Source: JANQGH01 sp039030175 (GTDB taxonomy: Bacteria > Pseudomonadota > Alphaproteobacteria > DSM-16000 > Inquilinaceae). From it: DNA of 21,510 nt. The notes below the pieces were generated by a model that was not told the origin of the DNA, did no database searches, and was given only the letters and a program-made list of their open reading frames with translations. Numbering within the stretch: position 1 is the first letter of the stretch; every line of letters begins with the position of its first letter. Shown here one piece after another: positions 8,376 through 15,073 of this stretch. The position numbers and the translations under genes are program-made. The stretch lies in the NCBI GenBank assembly GCA_039030175.1, contig JBCCER010000068.1, positions 1 to 21,510 on the forward strand. Reading direction: 5' to 3'.

Positions 8376-8533
8376 TGCTGTTACGGTACTTCCTGTCGAC
8401 GGGCGCACGCCCAAACACACTAGCTTGGTTGTATGAAGAAAATATTAAATAAAACCAAGAAAAACGCGTGTCTTGTCAAAAAAACACCGTCGACATTACC
8501 CCTGCCTAACACTAGTGTGTCTCGTCTATTTTT

Positions 8534-8595
8534 GGTGAAAGTCGCCTCTTATTGTGGTGTCAGTGTGACAATAGGGGGCGATTTTTGTATTCACC
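8534..8595 (+). terminator. Long leader hairpin resembling a transcription attenuator
   Basis: Bases 8537-8555 pair continuously with 8568-8586 (19 pairs, four of them G-U) around a 12-nt loop. A core of 14 pairs (8542-8555 with 8568-8581) is followed by TTTTT at 8582-8586, the shape of an intrinsic terminator. In an alternative outer pairing, GGTGA 8534-8538 can join TCACC 8591-8595. It ends 23 bases before the AGGGAG of the binding-protein gene, so it could attenuate or protect the operon transcript. Whether termination happens is unknown. Confidence 0.55.
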
Positions 8596-8632
8596 GAGAA
8601 CTCGTTGACTCAACCACCAGGGAGACTGATCG

Positions 8633-10003
8633 ATGGGAACCACAACACTCAAAAGCATCCGGCGCACGGCCCTAACCGCTGCGGCCGCGGGCGCCTTTCT
8701 GATCGCCGGCGCCGCAAGCGCGCAGGACTACAACATCACCGTTTGGGCCGGCGGCTCGAACGACGCCGACATTTATCGGATCGATGCCATCGCCATGGCC
8801 GCCGATATCCTTGAGCGCGAACTCGCGATCCTTGGCGAGGAAGTCAACATCGAGGTCGAAGGCCGGATCGACTTCGGCTCGTGGGACGAATTCAAACAGG
8901 CCGTGACCCTGGGCCTTGAGTCCGGTACCGGCCCCAACATCGTTGTCACCGGCCATGAAGACATCGCCCCTTGGGGATCGTCCGGCATCATTCGGCCGAT
9001 CGAGGATTATGTCGATCTGGACGCTTGGCCGCTAAACGACATTTACGACAATCTGATAGAAATCTCGTCGTACGATGGCATCGTCTACGGCATCCCGCAG
9101 GACGCTGAATCCCGGCCCTTCTTCGCCTGGATCCCGCATATGGAGGCCATTGGCTACAGCGCCGACGAAATCGCCGCGCTGCCCGAGCGCGTCCAAAGCG
9201 GCGACTACACGCTGTACGACATGCTGGACGATGCCGAGGCCATCCAAGAGGCTGGCCTGGTCGAGCCCGGCTACGGTTTTTATCCGCGCGTGTCGAACGG
9301 CCCGGACTATTGGCAGTTCTACCAGTCCTTCGGCGGCGAGATGCACGATCCGGAGACCGGGCAGCTGGTCCTCGATACTGAGGCTATGACCCAATTCTAT
9401 CGGTTCTTCGCCGATGCCGTAGAGCGTGGCGTCACCCGCCGCAACCATATCGGCACCCCGTGGGATCAGTGGTATGCCGAGGTCGCGTCCGGCCAGGCCG
9501 GGTTATGGCATGGCGGCACCTGGCACTATGCCCGCTACACCGGCCGCGAGGGTCTGGACGATTTCTTCGGCAACGTTCAGTTCAGCCTGATCCCGTCGGG
9601 CGGCGATGGCGGTGGGTCGAACACCATCACGCACCCGCTCGTTTATCTGGTCACCAGCCAGGATGATGAGGACACGGCCTTCATCGCGGCCGAGCTGATC
9701 AAGATCGCATCCGAGCCGCGTATCAACACGCTGCACGCCATCCTGTCGGCCCATCTGGGAATCTCCGAATCCCAGAGCCAGGTCGATCTTTATTCCGGCG
9801 ACCGTTGGGCACGCGAGGCGACGGACCGGCTGTTGCCATACGCCACGGCCATCCCCAACCATGTCGGTTTCGGCGATTACTGGAACCTGATGTGGTCCGG
9901 CCTTGAGTCCGTCTGGTCCGGCCAGGCAACGCCGGAAGAGGCGGTTGCCGACCTTCAAACGGCGGCGCAAAACGCGCTCGGCGACGACATCGTCATCCGC
10001 TAA
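8633..10003 (+). CDS. ABC transporter extracellular solute-binding protein (family 1)
   Basis: The 456-residue protein starts with a clear Sec signal peptide (SIRRTALTAAAAGAFLIAG, cleavage after ASA near residue 30) and is therefore periplasmic. The mature part has the layout of carbohydrate-type binding proteins: the opening YNITVWAGG strand, the TLGLESGTGPNIVVTGHEDI hinge region, YGIPQDAESRPFFAWIPHM, and a C-terminal WSGLESVWSGQATPEEAVADLQ helix typical of CUT1 partners. The ribosome binding site AGGGAG (8619-8624) is eight bases before the ATG. It is first in an operon with two permeases, an ATPase and a glycerophosphodiesterase. This suggests a glycerophosphodiester or polyol-phosphate ligand (inference); plain sugars remain possible. 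Confidence 0.93.
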   Translation: MGTTTLKSIRRTALTAAAAGAFLIAGAASAQDYNITVWAGGSNDADIYRIDAIAMAADILERELAILGEEVNIEVEGRIDFGSWDEFKQAVTLGLESGTGPNIVVTGHEDIAPWGSSGIIRPIEDYVDLDAWPLNDIYDNLIEISSYDGIVYGIPQDAESRPFFAWIPHMEAIGYSADEIAALPERVQSGDYTLYDMLDDAEAIQEAGLVEPGYGFYPRVSNGPDYWQFYQSFGGEMHDPETGQLVLDTEAMTQFYRFFADAVERGVTRRNHIGTPWDQWYAEVASGQAGLWHGGTWHYARYTGREGLDDFFGNVQFSLIPSGGDGGGSNTITHPLVYLVTSQDDEDTAFIAAELIKIASEPRINTLHAILSAHLGISESQSQVDLYSGDRWAREATDRLLPYATAIPNHVGFGDYWNLMWSGLESVWSGQATPEEAVADLQTAAQNALGDDIVIR

Positions 10004-10019
10004 AGACCGCAGCGATTTG

Positions 10020-10046
10020 CCCCGAAGGTGCACTGCATCTTCGGGG
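10020..10046 (+). other. Intercistronic stem-loop between binding protein and first permease
   Basis: CCCCGAAG (10020-10027) pairs with CTTCGGGG (10039-10046). The helix continues inward (GGTGC/GCATC with one G-U) to 12 pairs around a 3-nt ACT loop. No T tract follows. Such a stem just after a binding-protein gene commonly stabilises its mRNA and keeps it more abundant than the permease message, as in malE-malF. The role here is inferred from position. Confidence 0.65.
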
Positions 10047-10090
10047 TGTTCGCATCCTGGCATTAGCATCCGCGCGCGGATGACACCGAT

Positions 10091-11404
10091 ATGATGACCC
10101 AACAGACCAAGCTCGGGCTCGGCTTCATGGGGCCGGCGATCATCGTCGTCGTTCTCCTGTTCCTGGCCCCGGTCGTGCTCACCGGCTTTTTCGCCTTCAC
10201 CAATATGAGCACGGCGACCGGTATTTCCGGCGGCACCTACCGGATAACCGAGACGGTGCTGAACCGGCTGCCGACCGACGAGATCCGGCCCAACGTCATC
10301 GCGACGCTGAGCGAGAGCCAGTTCGTGGTCGACGAGGCCGGGCTGGAGGCCATGCGGGTCGAGGGCCTGGACACCGCCTTCATCGAGGAATTGGCCGAGC
10401 GCCATGGCGCCGAGGTCTTTGCCGATGGCGACGATCTCGAAGACGCGATGAAGGATCTGGACAACCGGCCGCGCAGCATCCGCGTGATCAAGGGCGCGGT
10501 CGACATGTTCGAACGCTCCTTGCGTGACCGGGACTTCGAAGAAGAGGCTGCGTTCACCGAGGCGCTGAACCAGGCCGTCGTAGATCTCAACGACAGCGAA
10601 CGTGTGGTCATCGTACAGGCCGCCTATTCTGGCTGGACAACCACCACGGCCAATTTCTCACGCCTGTGGTCCACGCCGGAAACCGGCCGAGTCATCGTAA
10701 ACACCTTCTTCTATGTCGGCATGACCCTGCTCTTGTTTAATGTCGGCTTCGCCCTCGTCCTGGCGATCACCACCACCTTCCTGCCTGCCGGCCAATCCGC
10801 CTTTTTCCGCGCCGTCTGGTTCCTGCCGCGCATCAGCCCGTCGGTGCTGTACGTGCTTTTGTGGAAGTGGCTTGCCTGGGACACGGGCTTCATCAACGCC
10901 ATTCTCAGCCAGTTCGACGTGCCGGTGCGCAACTGGATGCTGGATACCAGCGCGAATGCGTGGGCATTCGTGATCATGATCAACGGCTTCGTCGGCGCCT
11001 CGATGGGTATGATCATCTTCACCAGCGCCATCCGGGCCATCCCCAAGCCGCTGTTCTACGCCGCCCAGGTCGATGGCGCCTCGCGCTGGCAACAGGTGCG
11101 CTTCATCATTCTGCCGCAACTCGTCTGGCCGCTGCTGTTCGTCAGCACCTATCAGACACTCTCGCTGCTGACCTCGTTCGAATACATCTTGCTGTCGACC
11201 GAAGGCGGGCCAGGCTCCACGACGGAGGTCTGGTCCCTGTCCGCCTACCAAACCGCGCTCAGCAACTATGCCGGCAACCTTCAGTACGGCTACGGTGCCG
11301 CCATGGCCCTGGTGCTGGTGGTGATCGGGGTCGCGGCCTCGCTGCTGTTCCTACGTCTGTTCAATTTCAAACACTTGGTCGGCCGGCCAAGGATCGAGCA
11401 GTAG
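10091..11404 (+). CDS. ABC transporter permease, MalF-like with large periplasmic insertion
   Basis: The 437-residue protein is a CUT1-type inner-membrane subunit. Helix 1 is at about residues 10-35. A hydrophilic stretch of some 160 residues (38-197, acidic, probably helical) follows before the conserved permease core of about six helices from 203 on. The cytoplasmic EAA loop that docks on the ATPase is FYAAQVDGASRWQQVRFIIL (322-341). Most CUT1 first permeases are about 290-320 residues; the insertion between helices 1 and 2 recalls the MalF P2 loop that contacts the binding protein. Two consecutive ATGs (10091 and 10094) are possible starts and no strong ribosome binding site is seen. Nine bases separate its stop from the next start, indicating one operon. 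Confidence 0.93.
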   Translation: MMTQQTKLGLGFMGPAIIVVVLLFLAPVVLTGFFAFTNMSTATGISGGTYRITETVLNRLPTDEIRPNVIATLSESQFVVDEAGLEAMRVEGLDTAFIEELAERHGAEVFADGDDLEDAMKDLDNRPRSIRVIKGAVDMFERSLRDRDFEEEAAFTEALNQAVVDLNDSERVVIVQAAYSGWTTTTANFSRLWSTPETGRVIVNTFFYVGMTLLLFNVGFALVLAITTTFLPAGQSAFFRAVWFLPRISPSVLYVLLWKWLAWDTGFINAILSQFDVPVRNWMLDTSANAWAFVIMINGFVGASMGMIIFTSAIRAIPKPLFYAAQVDGASRWQQVRFIILPQLVWPLLFVSTYQTLSLLTSFEYILLSTEGGPGSTTEVWSLSAYQTALSNYAGNLQYGYGAAMALVLVVIGVAASLLFLRLFNFKHLVGRPRIEQ

Positions 11405-11413
11405 GGGGCGGTT

Positions 11414-12238
11414 GTGGAAGACGGCAAGCGCACCTGGCACATCGCCCTAATACTGGGGATCGCCTCGATCCCGTTGATCATCATGTATGTCTTTCTGGTG
11501 ATCGACACGGTGACCGACACCACCGCCGGGTCGCCCATTCCAGACCGCTTCACGTTCGAACATTGGCGCTTCCTGTGGCAGCGCATCGATGGGCGCCAAA
11601 GCATCTGGATCGTCACCATGAACACCTTCATCTTCGCCGTCTCAACGACGGTGTTGGTGTTGGCGATCTCGTCGACGGCAGCCTACGCCCTGTCGCGGCT
11701 CAACATGCCGTTCCGGCGCTTTTTCCTGGCCGGCATCCTGGTGCTGCACGGCTTCCCGACCATCACCCTGATCATCGCCATTTTCCTGATCCTTAACATG
11801 ATCGGGCTCTACAACACCCTGATCGGGGTGATCATCGTCAAGGCGGCGTTGGAACTGCCGCTGGGCATCTGGATCATGAAGGGGTTCTACGACAGCGTGC
11901 CCTGGGAGATTGAGATGGCCGGCATCCAGGACGGGGCCAGCCGGTTCATGGTCTGGCGCGTTTTGGTCCTGCCCCAAGTCGCCCCCGGTATTCTGGCGTT
12001 GGGGGTCTTTTCCTTCCTGGCCGGGTGGAGCGAATACGTCCTACCCCAAGTCCTAGCGCCGAACGCCAACGTGCAAGTGCTGTCGGTCTATCTGGCCAGC
12101 CTGATCAGCGACGACCTCAACCCCGACTTCAACCTCTTCAAGTCGGTGGGCCTGTTCTACATGGTGCCGGTCGTCATCTTCTATCTGTTCTTCCAAAAAC
12201 ACCTCATGAACATCTATGGCGGGGGGACCAAGGGGTGA
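11414..12238 (+). CDS. ABC transporter permease, MalG/UgpE-like
   Basis: The 274-residue second permease starts at GTG 11414 with GGGGG (11404-11408) five bases upstream. It has an N-terminal helix (10-30), a periplasmic segment containing FTFEHWRFLW, and five further helices. The EAA loop is EIEMAGIQDGASRFMVWRVL (166-185), followed by the P-rich LPQVAPG. This is the usual partner of a MalF-type subunit; together they form the translocation path. The TGA at 12236-12238 shares its last base with the ATG of a 10-codon ORF that leads into the ATPase gene. Substrate is inferred only from operon context. Confidence 0.93.
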   Translation: MEDGKRTWHIALILGIASIPLIIMYVFLVIDTVTDTTAGSPIPDRFTFEHWRFLWQRIDGRQSIWIVTMNTFIFAVSTTVLVLAISSTAAYALSRLNMPFRRFFLAGILVLHGFPTITLIIAIFLILNMIGLYNTLIGVIIVKAALELPLGIWIMKGFYDSVPWEIEMAGIQDGASRFMVWRVLVLPQVAPGILALGVFSFLAGWSEYVLPQVLAPNANVQVLSVYLASLISDDLNPDFNLFKSVGLFYMVPVVIFYLFFQKHLMNIYGGGTKG

Positions 12239-12270
12239 TGCGAACTGCAAGCATGGGGGCCTGGGTCTGA
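12238..12270 (+). CDS. Ten-codon linking ORF between permease and ATPase
   Basis: An ATG at 12238 overlaps the permease stop (TGATG). The frame reads MRTASMGAWV and stops at TGA 12268-12270, where the last A is the first base of the ATPase ATG (a second TGATG). Reading through it would hand terminating ribosomes straight to the ATPase start, which has only a weak ribosome binding site of its own. A functional peptide is unlikely; the value is as a translational bridge. Both overlaps are seen directly; use by ribosomes is inferred. Confidence 0.4.
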   Translation: MRTASMGAWV

Positions 12271-13328
12271 TGCAAATCACCCTCGACAAATTCACCAAAC
12301 GCTTCGGCGATGTCATCGTTGTGGAGGATATGGACCTGACCGTCGGCCAAGGCGAAATGGTCGCGCTCCTCGGCGAGTCCGGTTGCGGAAAATCGACGAC
12401 CCTGTTCTCCGTCTGCGGCATCTACCGCATCGATGGCGGTCGCATCCTGTTCGGCGACCGGGACGTCACCAATCTCAGCTCGCAAGAGCGTAATGTCGGC
12501 GTCGTCTTCCAATCCTTCGCCCTCTACCCGCATATGACGGTGGCGCAGAACATCGGCTTCCCGCTGCGGGTGAAGAAGGAGCCGCAGGCCGAGATCGACC
12601 GCAAGGTGCGCGAGATCGCCGCCCTGGTGCGCATCGAAAACCTGCTCGACCGGCGCCCCGGCCAGCTCTCCGGCGGCCAACAACAGCGCGTTGCCCTCTC
12701 CCGCGCCCTCATCCGCCGCCCGGCGATCCTGCTGCTGGACGAGCCGCTGGCCAATCTCGACGCCAAGCTGCGCCTGGACATGCGCGCCGAAATCCGCCGC
12801 CTGCAGCAAGAGACCGGCACGACCGCCATCCTGGTCACCCACGACCAGGTAGAGGCGATGAGCATGTGCGACCGGGTCGCCATCATGGACCGCGGCAAGA
12901 TCATTCAGTACGACGCGCCGCGCACCATGTACGACAAGCCGGTCAACAAATTCGTCGCCGGCTTCCTGGGCAGTCCGCCGATCAGCTTCCTGGATGGCAA
13001 AGCGCAAGATGGCCGCTTTATCGCCGAAGCGTCCGACGTCGATCTGCCCTTGCCCAGCCACCTCAATTCCCTGAATGGCGGCAGGCCGATCAGCGTCGGC
13101 ATCCGGGCGGAATTTCTTGACCCGGCCAGCGCGTCGACCGTCAGCGGCAAGATCTCGTTCATCGAGGCCCAGGGCCGCGAAGACCTCTACTACCTGCGAC
13201 TGAAGGACGGCAAGGTGGTGCGCGGCATTTTGGACGCCACGGACGACACCTCCCTCGGCCAAGAGGTGTCCTGGGGCGTCAACACCGATTCCATGCTCGT
13301 TTTCGACGACGACGGCAACACGCTGTGA
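12270..13328 (+). CDS. ABC transporter ATP-binding protein, MalK/UgpC type
   Basis: From ATG 12270 the product is 352 residues, the normal size for CUT1 ATPases. An ATG at 12216 adds 18 residues inside the permease gene and is less likely. All nucleotide-binding motifs are intact: Walker A GESGCGKST (35-43), Q-loop Gln81, signature LSGGQQQR (133-140), Walker B ILLLDEP with Asp157 and Glu158, and switch His191. The C-terminal third (about 235-352) is the OB/TOBE regulatory domain. The protein powers the two permeases from the cytoplasmic face. Its TGA overlaps the GTG start of the phosphodiesterase gene (GTGA, 13325-13328), so the two are probably translationally coupled. Confidence 0.95.
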   Translation: MQITLDKFTKRFGDVIVVEDMDLTVGQGEMVALLGESGCGKSTTLFSVCGIYRIDGGRILFGDRDVTNLSSQERNVGVVFQSFALYPHMTVAQNIGFPLRVKKEPQAEIDRKVREIAALVRIENLLDRRPGQLSGGQQQRVALSRALIRRPAILLLDEPLANLDAKLRLDMRAEIRRLQQETGTTAILVTHDQVEAMSMCDRVAIMDRGKIIQYDAPRTMYDKPVNKFVAGFLGSPPISFLDGKAQDGRFIAEASDVDLPLPSHLNSLNGGRPISVGIRAEFLDPASASTVSGKISFIEAQGREDLYYLRLKDGKVVRGILDATDDTSLGQEVSWGVNTDSMLVFDDDGNTL

Positions 13329-14812
13329 GAGAAGATGCCAGGCGCATTGTCGAGCGCCTGCGCGAACGGCGACGGACTTTGGACAGGCCGCTGTCTATTG
13401 CCCATCGCGGTGCCAGCGCCTACGCCACCGAAAACACCCTGACCGCCTTCAAGCGGGCCTCGATGCTGGGCGCCGATATGTGGGAGGTCGATGTCCGTGT
13501 CACAAGCGACGGCATCCCCGTCGCGTGCCACGATCGGCAACTGCGCCGCCTTGCCGGCGCGGAGGGTGCGGTCGATGAGATGAGTTGGGCGGATCTGTCC
13601 TACGTCACCTTGGCGACCGGTGGCACCGTGCCGACCTTGGCCGACGTGATCGACCTTGCCAGCGTCACCGGCACAGCGCTTTATCTGGACCTGAAATCCC
13701 CCGATGCCGGGGCGGCATCTTTAGCGTTGCTGAACCAACTCGGGTTCGATGATGCCGTCCTGGGCGAGCGCGATCCAGCAAAGATCGAGCAGCTTCATCA
13801 GGCAGGGTGCCACTTGCCATTGTCTATCCTGGTTCCGGTCGGCGCCGATCCCTTCGCCCTGGCTGATCAAACCACGCTCGACATGATCCATCCTTGCTGG
13901 GAGCACGCCGCGCCATCGCCCCAGCATCTCTTGACGGACGAACTGCAAGCCGAGGCAGCACGGCGGGACCTCGACATCATCACCTGGCACGAAGAACGCC
14001 CGGATGTGCTGGCCGATCTCGTGCGCCTGCCGGTCCTGGGCATCTGTAGTGATCAGCCCGAACGGGTCGAGCCCTACCGTTCCAACCCCGCCAACGGCAA
14101 GCCCCTGATCGTGGCCCATCGCGGCGCCAATAGCATCGCGCCGGAAAACACCCTCGCCGCCACGGCCGCCGCGTTCAGCCAGGGGTGTGACATTGTCGAG
14201 GTGGATGTGCGCACCACGGCCGACGGCGTACCGGTCCTAGTGCACGACCAAACGGTCGACCGTACGACAAACGGCACCGGCCCGCTCGCCAGCCACACCG
14301 CCCTTGATGTCGCCGCGCTCGACGCCGGCACGTGGTTTGACGGCTGGTTCAGGGGCACCACCGTGCCAACCCTGGCTGCTTTCTTGGACGCGGTGCCGGC
14401 TGACAAGGGCGCGTATATCGAGCTGAAAGACGGCGATCCAGCCGCCATTGTCGCCATGGTCCGCGATCGAAAGATGGTCGATAGCACCTTCTTTTGGGCC
14501 AAAGACCCCGCCCTCCTTCGTGCCCTCCGCGACCAGGGCGACGATTTACGGCTCATGGTCCGCCGCACGGATGTCGGCTCCGTAGACCAGGCTCTGATCA
14601 CCTGGCGCCCGACTATTGTCGAGTTCTTGGTTGACGAACTGAATTCAGAAGAGGTCGCCCAATGCCGCGCAGCCGGAATTCGGATCATGGCCTGGGTCAA
14701 GGGTGGTAACGAAGCGGAGATCGCCAAAGCCCTCGAACATCGACCGGAACTCATCAACACGGACAGACCGGACTTGGTGCGCGGCCTGGTAACTTATACC
14801 AAGGCTCGATGA
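13325..14812 (+). CDS. Tandem-domain glycerophosphodiester phosphodiesterase
   Basis: The 495-residue protein holds two complete GDPD (UgpQ-like) TIM-barrel domains. Domain 1 (about 23-250) has IAHRGASAYATEN with His27, Arg28 and Glu36, then EVDVR (Glu54, Asp56), catalytic His69, and LDLK where Asp122 replaces the usual Glu. Domain 2 (about 260-490) has VAHRGANSIAPEN (His265, Arg266, Glu274), EVDVR (Glu292, Asp294), HDQTVDRTTNGTG with His307, and IELK (Glu366). Single-domain enzymes of about 250 residues cleave glycerophosphodiesters to glycerol-3-phosphate and an alcohol. No signal peptide is seen, so it is cytoplasmic. GTG start at 13325 overlaps the ATPase stop, so it is probably the enzyme for the imported substrate. 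The last codons and TGA lie inside the inverted repeat of the foldback element. Confidence 0.93.
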   Translation: MREDARRIVERLRERRRTLDRPLSIAHRGASAYATENTLTAFKRASMLGADMWEVDVRVTSDGIPVACHDRQLRRLAGAEGAVDEMSWADLSYVTLATGGTVPTLADVIDLASVTGTALYLDLKSPDAGAASLALLNQLGFDDAVLGERDPAKIEQLHQAGCHLPLSILVPVGADPFALADQTTLDMIHPCWEHAAPSPQHLLTDELQAEAARRDLDIITWHEERPDVLADLVRLPVLGICSDQPERVEPYRSNPANGKPLIVAHRGANSIAPENTLAATAAAFSQGCDIVEVDVRTTADGVPVLVHDQTVDRTTNGTGPLASHTALDVAALDAGTWFDGWFRGTTVPTLAAFLDAVPADKGAYIELKDGDPAAIVAMVRDRKMVDSTFFWAKDPALLRALRDQGDDLRLMVRRTDVGSVDQALITWRPTIVEFLVDELNSEEVAQCRAAGIRIMAWVKGGNEAEIAKALEHRPELINTDRPDLVRGLVTYTKAR

Positions 14813-14827
14813 CAACGACCCATGTGA
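14796..14827 (+). repeat. Left 32-bp inverted repeat of the foldback element
   Basis: It begins ATACCAAGGCTCGATGACAA and ends in CATGTGA, and is the exact reverse complement of 15042-15073. It encodes the last codons (Lys-Ala-Arg) and the TGA stop (14810-14812) of the phosphodiesterase gene. Symmetry stops exactly at both ends: 14795 and 15074 do not pair, nor do 14828 and 15041. Confidence 0.9.
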
Positions 14828-15041
14828 TGGCGGCCAAATCGGTTCACGGCAAGGCGCGTCGCGCAGCGCGATGCGGTGCATCGGGCAAGCGGCGCAACGC
14901 AGCCGTGGAGCGATTTGGCCCCACCGAAGGCCGCGTTGTCTTGTCGGCTGGCTGCGTAGGAAGCTCTCTTGGGGCGCGCCGCTTGTGGTGCATCCACAAC
15001 ACCGCGCGACACGCGCCCAACCAGCCGACAAGACAACACGG

Positions 15042-15073
15042 TCACATGGGTCGTTGTCATCGAGCCTTGGTAT
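15042..15073 (-). repeat. Right 32-bp inverted repeat of the foldback element
   Basis: Exact reverse complement of 14796-14827, beginning TCACATGGGTCGTTGTCATC. Its outermost base is part of the TAA stop of the minus-strand acetyltransferase gene, so both flanking genes end at or within the element. Confidence 0.9.

Larger units (their letters stand above)
8298..8632 (+). promoter_or_regulatory. 335-bp leader of the ABC operon, no convincing gene
   Basis: This gap is unusually A+T-rich in its centre (about 8430-8540) compared with the operon it precedes. It contains in order: an operator-like palindrome (8360-8375), flanked by GTAAC 8343-8347 and GTTAC 8380-8384; a hairpin CTTGGTT 8424-8430 / AACCAAG 8453-8459; and a long hairpin at 8534-8595. 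An 80-codon frame opens at ATG 8433 with a lysine-rich start. It has no ribosome binding site or family resemblance and runs into the next gene, so it is not called as a gene; a leader peptide cannot be excluded. Confidence 0.6.
14796..15073. mobile_element. 278-bp foldback element with 32-bp perfect terminal inverted repeats
   Basis: The left end (14796-14827) and right end (15042-15073) are exact reverse complements over 32 bp. Between them are two separate hairpin arms. The left arm has GGCCAAATCG 14832-14841 / CGATTTGGCC 14911-14920, an eight-pair continuation (14843-14850 / 14902-14909, one G-U), and an apical CGATGC 14869-14874 / GCATCG 14878-14883. The right arm has 17 exact pairs (14935-14951 / 15021-15037), then TTGGGGCGCG 14969-14978 with CGCGCCCAA 15012-15020 (one bulge), and an apical TTGTGG 14983-14988 / CCACAA 14994-14999. 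The whole folds as a Y. There is no transposase and no real ORF, and no clear target duplication. It resembles a MITE or other small non-autonomous or palindromic element, of no family I can name. Confidence 0.75.

Noticed and set aside
8433..8675. An 80-codon lysine-rich frame in the ABC operon leader
   Set aside because: No ribosome binding site, no family resemblance, and it runs into the binding-protein gene in another frame; kept only as a possible leader peptide.
9503..10405. A 300-codon frame antisense to the binding-protein and permease genes
   Set aside because: It crosses two real genes and the intercistronic hairpin and has no recognisable domain.
12204..13262. A 352-codon frame antisense to the ABC ATPase
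   Set aside because: The ATPase has all its motifs in the sense frame; the antisense product is composition-driven.
14796..15073. The inverted repeats as a simple bidirectional terminator for the two convergent genes
   Set aside because: The arms are 214 bp apart, have no T tract, and enclose two further structured arms, which does not fit an intrinsic terminator.
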